31,376 nucleotides of DNA from positions 1 to 31,376 of the forward strand of contig JAXJRB010000116.1 in NCBI GenBank assembly GCA_036310845.1, given 5' to 3'. Below are positions 1 through 7,962 of this stretch, piece after piece. The translations under genes were made by a program, and so were the position numbers. The notes beneath the pieces are model-generated. The model was not told where the DNA came from, made no database searches, and saw only the letters and a list, made by a program, of their open reading frames with translations. Source of the DNA: COE1 sp036310845 (GTDB taxonomy: Bacteria > Bacillota > Clostridia > Lachnospirales > Lachnospiraceae). The stretch's first letter is position 1. Every line of letters begins with the position of its first letter.

Positions 1-88
1 AATAGTGCGTGCCAGCGCACGCACTTTGGCAAGAATTTCTTACGAAATTCTTGTCTAACTGCCACTACGCTACAGCACTTTCCTATAA
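1..88 (-). repeat. Dispersed two-hairpin intergenic repeat, copy D
   Basis: Read on the minus strand this begins ATAGGAAAGTGCTGTAGCG, continues with GGCAGTTAGA, then has a 10-bp hairpin (CAAGAATTTC / GAAATTCTTG) and a second 9-bp hairpin (AGTGCGTGC / GCACGCACT). The same order of elements occurs at 28457-28546 and 28551-28638, and the first half occurs at 9791-9837. The element is intergenic in every case. It may continue beyond the left edge of the window. Function is not known; the paired stems suggest a structured RNA or a mobile palindromic unit. Confidence 0.75.
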
Positions 89-96
89 AGGAACAA

Positions 97-219
97 AGAA
101 TGTGCTTTGCACATTCTCGCGCCGAGCGCGGTCGTTTGCGACATACTACAACTTCGCGCGAGGATGCGCATATTAATTGTATTCAATAGGATAGTTCGGA
201 GAACTTTCCTATTGAATAC
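97..219. repeat. Hairpin-rich intergenic stretch
   Basis: No gene is visible between the repeat at the left edge and the rpmF terminator. Positions 97-117 form a 9-bp hairpin (AGAATGTGC / GCACATTCT). Positions 118-170 are locally rich in GCGC and CGCG, unlike the AT-rich surroundings. Positions 179-219 form a 19-bp stem with one mismatch and a 3-nt loop, whose arms begin GTATTCAATAGGA. This is probably a composite of short palindromic repeats. Confidence 0.5.
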
Positions 220-260
220 AAAAAAAATCAAGGATTTGCTATTTTCAAACCCTTGATTTC
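219..260 (-). terminator. Rho-independent terminator after rpmF
   Basis: On the minus strand, just after the rpmF stop, a stem of about 13 bp (arms AAATCAAGG and CCTTGATTT extended by CAAA/TTTG) is followed by a run of T residues. This is the expected end of the yceD-rpmF transcript. Confidence 0.8.
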
Positions 261-286
261 TCTAATCATTTAAATAAAACAAACAA

Positions 287-463
287 TTAAGCTTCAACAA
301 CAGTCTTCTTGTTGTATGAACCGCAAGCCTTACATACTCTATGAGGCATCATTAAAGCGCCACACTTGCTACACTTTACTAATGTAGGAGCACTCATCTT
401 CCAGTTTGCTCTTCTCTTATCTCTTCTTGCTTTAGAAGATTTATTCTTTGGACAAATAGACAT
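287..463 (-). CDS. rpmF: 50S ribosomal protein L32
   Basis: A 58-residue protein beginning MSICPKNKSSKARRDKRRA. It has two CxxC pairs (CSKCG and CKACG) that form the zinc-binding site of C+ type L32, and ends NKKTVVEA. Length and motif order match L32, a structural component of the large ribosomal subunit. The start is an ATG at 463 preceded by AAGGAGGTG, a site that lies inside the last codons of the upstream yceD gene. Only 2 bp separate the two genes, so they are co-transcribed and probably translationally coupled, as in many bacteria. A strong terminator follows at 219-260. Confidence 0.96.
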   Translation of the reverse strand: MSICPKNKSSKARRDKRRANWKMSAPTLVKCSKCGALMMPHRVCKACGSYNKKTVVEA

Positions 464-465
464 TG

Positions 466-990
466 TTACACCTCCTTATTTGCGTTAAAAATATCTTTAA
501 TCGCTGCCATACGGGGATCCGGAACGAAATCATCACATCCGCATTCTCCGTCATTCAGATTTTTACCGCATACTTTACAAATTCCTTTACAGGACTCGCT
601 GCATAAAACCTTCATTGGCCAATTCAATAATATTTCATTATTGATTAATTCATCCACATTTAAGTGATATCCCTCAACAAACTCCATCTCCTCTGACTCT
701 TCTTCATTATCAAAACAGTCAGGTGATAAAGCTCTGAATGAAAAGGATAAATCAAATGTATAAGCAACATCTTTTAAGCATCTGCCACATTCCATATCAA
801 ACGTTAGTTTAACACTTCCTTCAACATTTGCCTTAGATTGTCCTGCGTTAGAAAGCTTCAATGCAACCGGTGTCTTTTCCTTAATAGAATAAGTACCCAA
901 CTGACATGTAAATGTCTCCGGTTCATAAGGAACGGTAAGTTCCTGCATTCGTCCTTCATTTGTAAATACATCTGTCAAATTCACTAACAT
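466..990 (-). CDS. yceD: YceD/DUF177 family protein
   Basis: A 174-residue protein of the YceD (DUF177) family, which is almost always encoded directly upstream of rpmF. Related proteins have been linked to rRNA or large-subunit metabolism; a biochemical role here is inferred. Visible family features are the central CGRCLKD motif and a C-terminal cysteine-rich segment (CKGICKVCG followed by GECGCDD) that could bind metal. The gene starts with ATG at 990 behind a perfect consensus promoter at 1017-1045. Its last codons carry the rpmF ribosome-binding site. Length is normal for the family. Confidence 0.9.
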   Translation of the reverse strand: MLVNLTDVFTNEGRMQELTVPYEPETFTCQLGTYSIKEKTPVALKLSNAGQSKANVEGSVKLTFDMECGRCLKDVAYTFDLSFSFRALSPDCFDNEEESEEMEFVEGYHLNVDELINNEILLNWPMKVLCSESCKGICKVCGKNLNDGECGCDDFVPDPRMAAIKDIFNANKEV

Positions 991-1016
991 AGTAGACTCC
1001 TATCGCACACTAGAAT

Positions 1017-1045
1017 ATTATACATACGCATAATATGTTTGTCAA
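1017..1045 (-). promoter_or_regulatory. Consensus sigma-A promoter of yceD-rpmF
   Basis: On the minus strand there is TTGACA (1040-1045), a 17-bp spacer and TATAAT (1017-1022), a perfect match to the vegetative consensus. The predicted transcription start is near 1010, about 20 bases before the yceD ATG. Confidence 0.88.
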
Positions 1046-1106
1046 CATTTTTTCGAATCATATTTTTTACAATCATATTTTTTCATATTTTTCATATTTT
1101 TTCAAT
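1046..1106 (-). promoter_or_regulatory. Phased A/T-tract repeats upstream of the yceD promoter
   Basis: Four to five copies of a TCATATTTTT-like unit (AAAAATATGA on the minus strand) at roughly 10-15 bp spacing lie directly upstream of the -35 box. This arrangement resembles an UP element or intrinsically bent DNA that boosts ribosomal-protein promoters. The activity is inferred. Confidence 0.45.
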
Positions 1107-1108
1107 AA

Positions 1109-1180
1109 GTTACTGTTCACTCCGTTCCAGTAACGTGCAAAAATCCATTTAGATTCGCTTTCAGCGATGGGATTTTTGCT
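1109..1180 (-). terminator. Double hairpin, probable terminator of the MATE/GH3 operon
   Basis: Two hairpins lie side by side: GTTACTG...CAGTAAC (about 1109-1133) and GCAAAAATCC(AT)...ATGGGATTTTTGC (1137-1180). On the minus strand the second lies downstream of the MATE gene stop and carries a T-rich arm. It could end the four-gene operon, or be a dispersed palindromic element also used as a terminator. Confidence 0.5.
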
Positions 1181-1256
1181 TATTGTATCATTTTCTTACG
1201 GTCTCAGCAGTAAATGCTTCGACCTACTGAATAGTTACCAATAATCTATTACTTCA

Positions 1257-3005
1257 TTATAGTACAATTGTAAAATTATTCAATCCAATTGCCGCATTAT
1301 AATTCATTTCTTTTGCACTCTTTCGAACAAGGTGAATTCCTATCGTTTCTCCTATCATACTCTGATTTTCATCATCGTATTGAATTGGATTGAACGGCAC
1401 TCCATCATCACGTATTCGTAATATAATATCATCATCCAAAACAATAATTCGGATATCAATAGAATGTATTTTTCTATCTGTAAATCCATACTTTACAATA
1501 TTCCCTACAATTTCTTCAATACATAGTGCAAGTTTTCCTACTTTATCTTTATTATCCGTATACTTCAAGCAAAATTCATGAATACGGTTTGACAATTCCA
1601 TAACCTGATCCATGTCATTTGTCAACGATATATCTAACACTCTTTCTGGATAAGGAGTAAAATCTTCTGACAAAAGCATCATATCCCGCCAGCTCTTTGC
1701 CCACTTTCCAGTCTTACACCTAATCACAACATATACCAAAGCAATTGTCAATATCTCTGCACCAAAAAAAGATATCCATACTGCATCGGTTCCTAAAACC
1801 GTTGAACAACTAAACGCAATCAAAACAACAAATACGAGATTATGTACCACACTAATCAAGTTTGCCATGAAAAGCTTTTTCGTACACTGATAAAAATAAA
1901 GCAACACGATACATACGAGAGCAAAAGGAATACTAAAAGCAAAGAAACGCAATGAACGCGCAGCTAACTCCGCTGCCTCTGGGCTCCCATGCAAGAACAA
2001 TCCAACTAATGGATTTGCAAAAATAATAACCAGCACCGAAACCACTCCACTCAAAACCACACCGTTTTTCACCGATACACGCAATGTTTTCTCCAACATT
2101 TTTCCATCACGTTCACCAAAGAAAATACCTGATATCAGCATTGTTGTCATCCCTACACCCATAGTCAGAGAGCTGAGGAGCTGATTAATATTATTTTGTA
2201 CCGCCATAGCAGATACCGCTATAGAACCTCCAATTGTTAACAACAAATGATTTAATATAAGCACCCGAAACGTTGTACATATTTTCAATGCGCTTGGAAG
2301 CCCTGTCGAAATTATTTCTGTTAGTTCCTTAAAACAACCGCTGAGTTTTGTGAATTTAAATTGGCAATTTTTATCAAGAAAGTATGTACAACAAATCAAA
2401 AATGCCACAGTATAACTAACAGAAGTCGCAAGTCCCATACCAAACATTCCAAGTTTTAAACCTGCAGCAAAATAGACATCAAGCACAATATTAGTTATAG
2501 TCATACCTATTACACTTACAAAGGCAAGTTTTGCCTTATTAGCAAGCTGCAAATAAATCATAATAACCTGCGTTAACATTGTTGGAATTATTCCAACACC
2601 TATACCTGTCACATAATCCATTGTTAATGGAAGCAATTCTCCCTGAGCACCTAAAAGATTTGCCACCTGCTCACTTCCCATTACAAGAATCAACGTAAAA
2701 AATATTGCCAGTATCCCCACACACAAACACGCAACCGTAAAATTACGCTTAACACCTTCTTCATCTCCACGTCCGATATGTGCCGAACAGCAAGCACTAC
2801 CACCATTACTGAATATGCCTGCAACAACAGAAATCAATAAAGAAATCGGACTTGTAAGACCAAATGCTGAAACACATTTTTGTCCCAACATCTGTCCAAT
2901 CACAATACCATCAACCAGCATACCAGCTGTCGCTACAACCATTGTCAATATTGACATCGTTAAATAAGAATAGAAAACTTTCCTTACTAACTTATCATTT
3001 GCCAC
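1257..3005 (-). CDS. MATE-family exporter fused to an RsbW/SpoIIAB-type HATPase domain
   Basis: A 582-residue protein in two parts. Residues 1-435 are a polytopic membrane protein with MATE-like features (about 12 hydrophobic segments, MLVDGIVIGQMLG near the start, paired halves). Residues 445-582 are soluble and match the GHKL ATPase fold of anti-sigma kinases: N box EEIVGNIVKYG (E498, N502), G1 box IRDDGVPFNP (D534, G535) and G2 box IGETIGIHLVRK (551-562). The start is GTG at 3005 with GAGGTGG four bases upstream; the nearby ATG at 3007 is in another frame and stops quickly. It follows the acyltransferase by 13 bp and is last in the operon. MATE proteins export organic molecules using ion gradients. 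Control by the attached kinase-like domain, with the operon's STAS protein as partner, is inference. Confidence 0.88.
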   Translation of the reverse strand: MANDKLVRKVFYSYLTMSILTMVVATAGMLVDGIVIGQMLGQKCVSAFGLTSPISLLISVVAGIFSNGGSACCSAHIGRGDEEGVKRNFTVACLCVGILAIFFTLILVMGSEQVANLLGAQGELLPLTMDYVTGIGVGIIPTMLTQVIMIYLQLANKAKLAFVSVIGMTITNIVLDVYFAAGLKLGMFGMGLATSVSYTVAFLICCTYFLDKNCQFKFTKLSGCFKELTEIISTGLPSALKICTTFRVLILNHLLLTIGGSIAVSAMAVQNNINQLLSSLTMGVGMTTMLISGIFFGERDGKMLEKTLRVSVKNGVVLSGVVSVLVIIFANPLVGLFLHGSPEAAELAARSLRFFAFSIPFALVCIVLLYFYQCTKKLFMANLISVVHNLVFVVLIAFSCSTVLGTDAVWISFFGAEILTIALVYVVIRCKTGKWAKSWRDMMLLSEDFTPYPERVLDISLTNDMDQVMELSNRIHEFCLKYTDNKDKVGKLALCIEEIVGNIVKYGFTDRKIHSIDIRIIVLDDDIILRIRDDGVPFNPIQYDDENQSMIGETIGIHLVRKSAKEMNYNAAIGLNNFTIVL

Positions 3006-3018
3006 ATGACCACCTCAA

Positions 3019-4284
3019 TCATTCAAATTCAATATCTGACACCTTAAAAGGTGTAAACTCAGTCGCTTTCACTTCAATACCAGCATATTCAAACTGCCTT
3101 AGCAATGCTTTCAAGAAGCGATCATCTTCCGTTTCCTGCATAAAACTAATATCAAACATTCCATTGCATGCATTTACTTCCATCATCATTCCTGCATCTT
3201 TAATATCTACGTAAGATGAAATATTTTCAATATACTCTATGGCATCTCCAAACTTCGCCTGTCCCACGTAACTTACTTTATAGCTGGCATTGTTCATCGC
3301 CTTTGACATCACATTATTCATAAACAACCTTCGCTCTTCTAATGTTGGTATTTTTTCTAAACTTTTAATAAACTGCATATTATTTCTAACAGAAGTCATT
3401 ACATTCTCATACTGCCCCTGCAACATGACCATGCCTCTAAATGCCGTTGCCTGATTCGCAAGCTCCAGCCTTTGCACAGATTTATTGTATTCAAGAAAAA
3501 GCTGTGATACCACACTATGATGAGTAAGTGGTTTATTTAATATAGAACGAATATCCATTGCCAATCCGCATACAATTGGTTCTTTCGTTTCCCCCAGCAC
3601 ATCCTTAACTGCTCTTGCCATCAAAAGAGCAATCATTGTTGCCGGGCTTCCGTCTTGTTGCTTACTATATTTTATAAATGCATCTTCTGCAAATTGAATA
3701 CGAGACACCACCGCTTTCCCCGCTTGACATTCTTCCTTCGAAAAAAGCCTTACTGCTCCTTTATTCTGATATCTTCCCAAAGGCACTATATTTGCATCTA
3801 CATTTTCCGGATACGGATCTAAAATTTCTTCTAACGAAATATTTTTCTCATCCAATCGAATGTCCTTTGTATCAAGTGTGCGATTATACCTATCTCTACA
3901 GTAATAATACAATAACGTTTTCAACATAGCAAAAATAGCCGTTCCGTCTGCAAGTCCGTGAAAGCAATCCAATACGAATCGGTCCTTATACCACGAAAAT
4001 GCCAATAAATGATAATTGGACGCTTTTCCGCCCAATGCAATCGGTCGATTCGTATTAACCACCACGATTGGATCTTTATTTTCATGCAATGTATACCAGC
4101 CATCCTCAACAACTACCTTTACAGCAAAATATGGATAACGCTTTATCATTTTGCACACTGCTTCCTTTAGAATCACACCATCCACATCATCTTTCATTTG
4201 TATGACTACTCTTTCTGTTGTTGGATTTTGTTTTGATGCACCAAAAAAGAATGGTGCGGATGAAAAAATACGTTCTTTTTTCAT
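3019..4284 (-). CDS. Condensation/alcohol acetyltransferase-superfamily acyltransferase
   Basis: A 421-residue protein that I place in the CoA-dependent acyltransferase/condensation superfamily. The key evidence is FHGLADG at 108-114, which fits the HHxxxDG active-site motif and keeps the catalytic second His (H109), D113 and G114, with F in place of the first His. It lies about 110 residues in, as usual for these enzymes. Family members transfer acyl groups to amines or alcohols, and some act without a carrier protein. No carrier or adenylation domain is fused, and none is visible nearby apart from the GH3 enzyme. The start is ATG at 4284, 18 bp after the GH3 stop, with TAGGAGC eight bases upstream. 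Substrate unknown; a role in modifying the GH3 product before export is inferred from the operon. Confidence 0.65.
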   Translation of the reverse strand: MKKERIFSSAPFFFGASKQNPTTERVVIQMKDDVDGVILKEAVCKMIKRYPYFAVKVVVEDGWYTLHENKDPIVVVNTNRPIALGGKASNYHLLAFSWYKDRFVLDCFHGLADGTAIFAMLKTLLYYYCRDRYNRTLDTKDIRLDEKNISLEEILDPYPENVDANIVPLGRYQNKGAVRLFSKEECQAGKAVVSRIQFAEDAFIKYSKQQDGSPATMIALLMARAVKDVLGETKEPIVCGLAMDIRSILNKPLTHHSVVSQLFLEYNKSVQRLELANQATAFRGMVMLQGQYENVMTSVRNNMQFIKSLEKIPTLEERRLFMNNVMSKAMNNASYKVSYVGQAKFGDAIEYIENISSYVDIKDAGMMMEVNACNGMFDISFMQETEDDRFLKALLRQFEYAGIEVKATEFTPFKVSDIEFE

Positions 4285-4302
4285 ATCACATGCTCCTATT
4301 AA

Positions 4303-6015
4303 TTACTTAACCAGTTCTACACCATACTCTGTAAGACCAAAAAAGAACTTTCGTTGTAATTCATTCGTAATAATACTAACCGGTTTTACCTGTCCGGATG
4401 CTGTTCCCTTTGCCACCATCAAGTCTCGATACAACATATAGGTTTCCGGTTCCACAATATTTAATTTTGTTGCTCCGCAGATACCAGCTGCAACCTTTGC
4501 ACCCATAGAAGGATTAGCTTCCGCAAGCTTTTTCTCAAGCACATAACGAATTTCCTTTGCCTTCAATCCATCCGGCATTTTGCCAAGCTCCATAAAATAT
4601 AAATATCTAACCGGCCTTGCATCCAAATCCGGATACATAGAAAAATCAATTAGTTCAAATTCCAGTTCTTTTGCTGTGTTTTCAGCAGCAGTTCGAATTG
4701 CTACTTCCGTTGATTTTTCTCCCATAATACTAACTGTCTGATCAATTCGATACAAAAACTGTAATGTAGGAAGTTCATTGTATTTACCTGTAATACGTAC
4801 CGCATCTCTCATACGATATCGATAAAATCCCGATAAATTGGTAGTAATAATTTCATAGTCCTTTCCTACTTCTACCTTATCAAGCGTCACTATTTTCGAA
4901 AAATCATCTCCCGCATCCAACGGTAAAAATTCATAAAACATACTATCCGGAATAAAAGTACTATCTTCACAATCCAAATCAAACGGAACACTAAAAATTC
5001 CTTCTGACGCACTAAGTCCTGTCTTATAGTGCCTTACTCCATCTCCTGTATAAAGCGATTTAATTTTATCACCATACACTTTAAAGTTTCCCGTTCCCAC
5101 TCCCGCTAAAAACTTTAATTTTGGCCACACTTTCGGCACAAACGGTTCTTCAAATCCTTGCTCAAAAATAGCCCGAAGCTCTGCTGCTCTTTCCGGCATT
5201 GGTTGAAGCTTTTTTATCAAACTTTCTCGCACTTCATCCGGCATCTGAATACTTTCGTCAATCGTTCCCAACTCAATGTCCTTTACCAAAAGTTCCCATT
5301 TATTTTCAATATATCGCAACAATTCTAAGTAAAAGCTATAAAAAGACGCACCGGCATTCGTAATATCCTTATCCATCAATCCAAAACGTGCATGTAAATA
5401 CCTTGTATTCACACCACTCTTTGGAAAAGTCGCCTCATCCGGCGACGTAAATAACAACGACAAATATTCTCTAAAGTTCAACACCATCTTTACCGAAAGT
5501 GCACCATAAGTTGCACCATTTTTCAATGTATTAATGTAAGATGCAGACTCTGTAATTGACATACACTTACCATTAATCCAGTCTGTTCCCAGTTTATCTG
5601 CCAGCAAAGCATTCATATAACCATTGTTATATTTTCCAAAGATTTCAATTGCCTTATCTGACATCGGTAATCTTTTAGGATTTCCCATAGTACCCGAAGA
5701 CTTATTATAATGCATAACGTCATAGGCACAAAGCAAATGTTTCTCATTCCCCTCTGTTTCACGGAGTATGTAATCCACATAATCATCGTATCTGCTTACC
5801 GGTACTTTTCCCTGAAATTCTTCTATTGAGTGAATATCCGCAAAATGATATTTTTTCCCATATTCTGTATCTTTATTATCTGAAAGAATCTTCATCAATA
5901 AATCCGTATTATATTTCATCGGTTCTTTCGACATTTTTTGAAATTCTTGATAAATTGGCTCTCCATCTGTTATTTTTTTGTAATTTATTTGTCCTGCTAA
6001 GGTTAAATTATCCAT
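4303..6015 (-). CDS. GH3-family acyl-adenylate/amide synthetase
   Basis: A 570-residue protein of the GH3 family, part of the adenylating-enzyme superfamily and best known in plants for joining acyl acids such as jasmonate or auxin to amino acids. Visible motifs are the ATP P-loop KSSGTMGNPK (105-114), the nucleotide-binding LSASEG (334-339), YRYRMRDAV (398-406) with the expected Asp404, a conserved-looking GEKSTE (432-437), and GQVKP (541-545) near the C-terminus. Length is typical. It probably activates a carboxylic acid with ATP and transfers it to an amine. It starts with ATG at 6015, preceded by AAGGGGTG, 28 bp after the STAS gene and 18 bp before the acyltransferase, which indicates one operon. 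The Arg in YRYRMRD, where plant enzymes usually have Gly, is a deviation. The substrate cannot be read from sequence. Confidence 0.88.
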   Translation of the reverse strand: MDNLTLAGQINYKKITDGEPIYQEFQKMSKEPMKYNTDLLMKILSDNKDTEYGKKYHFADIHSIEEFQGKVPVSRYDDYVDYILRETEGNEKHLLCAYDVMHYNKSSGTMGNPKRLPMSDKAIEIFGKYNNGYMNALLADKLGTDWINGKCMSITESASYINTLKNGATYGALSVKMVLNFREYLSLLFTSPDEATFPKSGVNTRYLHARFGLMDKDITNAGASFYSFYLELLRYIENKWELLVKDIELGTIDESIQMPDEVRESLIKKLQPMPERAAELRAIFEQGFEEPFVPKVWPKLKFLAGVGTGNFKVYGDKIKSLYTGDGVRHYKTGLSASEGIFSVPFDLDCEDSTFIPDSMFYEFLPLDAGDDFSKIVTLDKVEVGKDYEIITTNLSGFYRYRMRDAVRITGKYNELPTLQFLYRIDQTVSIMGEKSTEVAIRTAAENTAKELEFELIDFSMYPDLDARPVRYLYFMELGKMPDGLKAKEIRYVLEKKLAEANPSMGAKVAAGICGATKLNIVEPETYMLYRDLMVAKGTASGQVKPVSIITNELQRKFFFGLTEYGVELVK

Positions 6016-6043
6016 TTAGATTGTCACCCCTTTTCATGCTTTC

Positions 6044-6343
6044 TTATTCTATCGTAAGAATATCAATAAATCCTGTCGCTTCAAATATATCCATAATCAT
6101 TGTATTCACATTCTTAATAATCATAGTTCCACTCACTGCATTCATCTTTTTCTGACAAGAAAGAATAACCCTAAGCCCTGCACTTGAAATATAAAGCAAT
6201 TCAGCAAAATCCAGCGTTAAACCAGTTATTCCATCCAACTTTGCATTCAATTCACTTTCTAATTGCGGTGCTGTTATAGTATCCAGTCTTCCTTCTAATT
6301 GAACCTGCATTTCATTACCATTAACACTAATATCCACTTTCAT
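6044..6343 (-). CDS. STAS-domain anti-anti-sigma-like protein
   Basis: A 99-residue single STAS domain resembling SpoIIAA/RsbV antagonists. The region LLYISSAGLRVIL (49-61) aligns with the phosphorylation loop, and Ser54 is the probable phospho-acceptor. These proteins switch partners when phosphorylated by RsbW-like kinases and dephosphorylated by PP2C phosphatases. It is first in a four-gene operon whose last gene carries an RsbW-like ATPase domain, so the two are natural candidates to interact. No sigma factor and no SpoIIE-type phosphatase is encoded in the window. The start is ATG at 6343 with AAGGAAGAG just upstream. Confidence 0.9.
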   Translation of the reverse strand: MKVDISVNGNEMQVQLEGRLDTITAPQLESELNAKLDGITGLTLDFAELLYISSAGLRVILSCQKKMNAVSGTMIIKNVNTMIMDIFEATGFIDILTIE

Positions 6344-6437
6344 ATACTCTTCCTTTCTAATGCCAGCTCATTATTGTGGCAAACCCAATAATTTTTGTAA
6401 TCAGTTGTTTTTTCTGTTTTTTTAATCTTTCTCTTAT

Positions 6438-6466
6438 AGAATACACTATTAGAGCCGGAGTATCAA
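6438..6466 (-). promoter_or_regulatory. Possible promoter of the STAS-GH3 operon
   Basis: TTGATA (6461-6466), a 17-bp spacer and TATTCT (6438-6443) on the minus strand, with a predicted leader of about 90 bases before the STAS ATG. The -35 is good and the -10 is weak. The rest of the 332-bp gap to tmcAL (6344-6675) is AT-rich and holds only this site, the hairpin at 6527-6558 and the tmcAL ribosome site. Confidence 0.35.
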
Positions 6467-6526
6467 TATTTGTCACTCTATTAGCATTGATATATCATAT
6501 TGTAAATGCACTAAAAACACCAAAAA

Positions 6527-6558
6527 TACCAACCCTGGTTTTATATCCAGGCTTGGTA
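6527..6558. terminator. Hairpin between the divergent STAS and tmcAL genes
   Basis: TACCAACCCTGG / CCAGGCTTGGTA form a 12-bp stem with one mismatch and an 8-nt loop. T-rich tracts lie on both sides, strongest on the minus strand (TTTTTGGTGTTTTT). It could stop antisense transcription from tmcAL running into the STAS operon. No gene is known to need it. Confidence 0.45.
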
Positions 6559-6675
6559 GCGATTTTTACTATTAGATTTTTAAATATATAAAACACGTAT
6601 AAAATATTCTTAATCTATGATAAACTAAACAAGACATTTTAATGGATTATTGTAAAGAAAGAAGGAATCACAACC

Positions 6676-7962
6676 ATGAAAATTGCCGCTGTCATTGCCG
6701 AATACAATCCTTTTCACAACGGCCACTTCTACCAACTGAATACTATCCGTGAAAAATTAGGAGCTGACAGGATTATTGTTGTTATGAGCGGTAATTTTAC
6801 CCAACGCGGCATTCCTGCCTTAATCGATAAGTATGACCGTTGCAAGATGGCTCTGGAAAATGGTGCCGATCTTGTTTTTGAACTTCCTGTTTACTATGCA
6901 ACAGGAAGCGCAGAATACTTCGCGCAGGGGGCAGTTTCCTTATTAGATAAACTTGGAGTTGTTGATTACTTGCACTTTGGAAGCGAAGACGGTAACCTTA
7001 ATACATTGTCTACATGTGCAGAAATACTAGCCAACGAACCTATTTCTTTTAAAGAAACACTCCATACCTTATTAAAGGAAGGTATTTCTTTCCCTACCGC
7101 ACAAGCAAGAGCACTTTCAGAAGAATTAGCAAAACACAATGTTCTAAATCTAAATGAGAATGCTCTACAGCAGACAATTGCATTACCTAACAACACTCTT
7201 GGCATCGAATATATCAAAGCGCTATTACAACGAAAAAGTTCCATTCAACCTATGACGTTAAAAAGAGAAGGTAATCAATATCACGAATTAACACTTTCCG
7301 ACGAAAAATTTGCTTCTGCAAATGCAATACGTTCGTTTTTATTCGACCTTACAGCACCTGGTCCGGATCCAAATACTTATGCTTCCATTCAAGGCCAGGT
7401 GCCAAAGTCCGTTTATGAATATTTTGTGGATAAAACACATCAGGAATTTTTGTTCTCCGATGACTTTTCCACGGTACTTTATTATAAGCTTTTAACTGTC
7501 TTACACACGAATAAACGCTTAGAAGAATATTACGATGTAACAGAGCCTATTCGCGATATTATTACAAAAAATATAAATCAATTTACTACACTGTCGGATT
7601 TCTGCCTTACATGCAAAACAAAAAATCTGACCTACAGCCGTATCAACAGATGTCTCACACATATTTTATTGGACCTAAAACAAGAGCAGATTTTGGAATT
7701 CAAATCAAACGATTATGCAACTTACACAAGGCTTCTCGGTTTTTCTGAAAGCGGAAAGGATGTCTTAAAGGCTATCAAAGCAAATTCTTCTATTCCTATT
7801 ATTAGTAAGTTGCCAAAAGCCTTAAAAGAAACAAGCGACAAGCTCACTCTGTCTTCTTTATATGCAGATATACACGCTTCACAGCTATATTATATGATGC
7901 AAGGGCAAAAATATGGTCATCTTGCCCAAAATGAATATACAGAAGAAATTATACGAATCTGA
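6676..7962 (+). CDS. tmcAL: tRNA(Met) cytidine acetate ligase
   Basis: A 428-residue nucleotidylyltransferase-like protein of the TmcAL (YlbM) family. The enzyme uses acetate and ATP to form N4-acetylcytidine at the wobble base of elongator tRNA(Met). The N-terminus IAEYNPFHNGHFYQL holds the HxGH motif (H14, H17), followed by VMSGNFTQRGIPA and DKYDRCKMAL, all strong family signatures; full length matches. The start ATG has AGAAGG about ten bases upstream. It is alone on the plus strand: the divergent neighbour is the STAS operon and the convergent neighbour is the ABC permease, whose stop codon directly abuts the tmcAL stop with no terminator between them. Confidence 0.95.
   Translation: MKIAAVIAEYNPFHNGHFYQLNTIREKLGADRIIVVMSGNFTQRGIPALIDKYDRCKMALENGADLVFELPVYYATGSAEYFAQGAVSLLDKLGVVDYLHFGSEDGNLNTLSTCAEILANEPISFKETLHTLLKEGISFPTAQARALSEELAKHNVLNLNENALQQTIALPNNTLGIEYIKALLQRKSSIQPMTLKREGNQYHELTLSDEKFASANAIRSFLFDLTAPGPDPNTYASIQGQVPKSVYEYFVDKTHQEFLFSDDFSTVLYYKLLTVLHTNKRLEEYYDVTEPIRDIITKNINQFTTLSDFCLTCKTKNLTYSRINRCLTHILLDLKQEQILEFKSNDYATYTRLLGFSESGKDVLKAIKANSSIPIISKLPKALKETSDKLTLSSLYADIHASQLYYMMQGQKYGHLAQNEYTEEIIRI

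Noticed and set aside
6376..6591. A hydrophobic 71-codon plus-strand reading frame in the STAS-tmcAL gap
   Set aside because: It begins at a GTG without a ribosome site, contains the 12-bp hairpin at 6527-6558, and AT-rich spacers commonly give hydrophobic frames by chance.
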